Positions 6,060-6,068 of a DNA stretch of 6,068 nucleotides are shown one piece after another. The position numbers and the translations under genes are program-made. The notes beneath the pieces were generated by a model that worked only from the letters and a program-made list of their open reading frames with translations, made no database searches and was not told where the DNA came from. Position 1 is the stretch's first letter. Each line of letters opens with the position of its first letter. The DNA comes from an uncultured Actinomycetes bacterium (GTDB lineage: Bacteria; Actinomycetota; Actinomycetes; Nanopelagicales; Nanopelagicaceae). The stretch covers positions 1-6,068 of the forward strand of contig CAIJHZ010000154.1 of assembly GCA_903820565.1 (NCBI GenBank), given 5' to 3'.

Positions 6060-6068
6060 CATATGAAT

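Noticed and set aside
5836..6060. Minus-strand ORF of 74 codons beginning MELRGFEPLTP
   Set aside because: Its N terminus is simply the reverse complement of the tRNA-Ala gene. The LRGFEPLTP-type peptide is a familiar spurious prediction antisense to tRNAs, and the rest lies opposite the phosphatase gene.

Overview
This window looks like an ordinary but very compact housekeeping segment from an actinobacterium (Actinomycetota). All genes lie on the + strand. By eye the base composition is below 50% GC, which is low for the phylum, and the genes overlap or nearly touch. Together these suggest a streamlined, low-GC aquatic lineage such as the acI group (Ca. Nanopelagicales). The phylum-level placement rests on gene content, gene order and family-specific motifs; the lineage guess is inference and was not tested by any search.

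Layout. Positions 20-4247 hold three translationally coupled genes: a cysteine desulfurase (GTG start), mnmA (tRNA 2-thiouridylase) and ligA (NAD+-dependent DNA ligase), joined by two 4-nt ATGA overlaps. Thirteen bases after ligA comes a 40-codon gene for a single-pass membrane protein (4261-4383). It is followed after 1 nt by a TTG-started nadD (4385-4933), then rsfS (4923-5300) and a histidine-phosphatase gene resembling mycobacterial GpgP (5290-5940). The last two junctions are both 11-nt overlaps. After a 46-nt gap, which may carry a tRNA promoter, there is a complete tRNA-Ala(GGC) at 5987-6059. Only about 14 bases between 20 and 5940 are non-coding, so the seven genes are probably one transcription unit. 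Its promoter would lie outside the window and no terminator is visible at its end.

How the genes work together. The desulfurase takes sulfur from cysteine and is positioned to hand it as a persulfide to MnmA, which thiolates U34 of Lys, Glu and Gln tRNAs. LigA seals DNA nicks using NAD+, and NadD makes the dinucleotide precursor of NAD+, so the unit joins the synthesis and the use of one cofactor. RsfS silences ribosomes under starvation. The phosphatase may act in glucosylglycerate-type sugar metabolism, judged from position and motif similarity to Rv2419c. In M. tuberculosis the desulfurase-mnmA-ligA genes and the nadD-rsfS-phosphatase genes sit at separate loci, so their adjacency here is the main structural oddity.

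I found no mobile element, CRISPR array, defence system or other new biological system. The points most worth checking are the small membrane protein, the altered ISSTxIR motif of NadD, and the junction between the two gene clusters.
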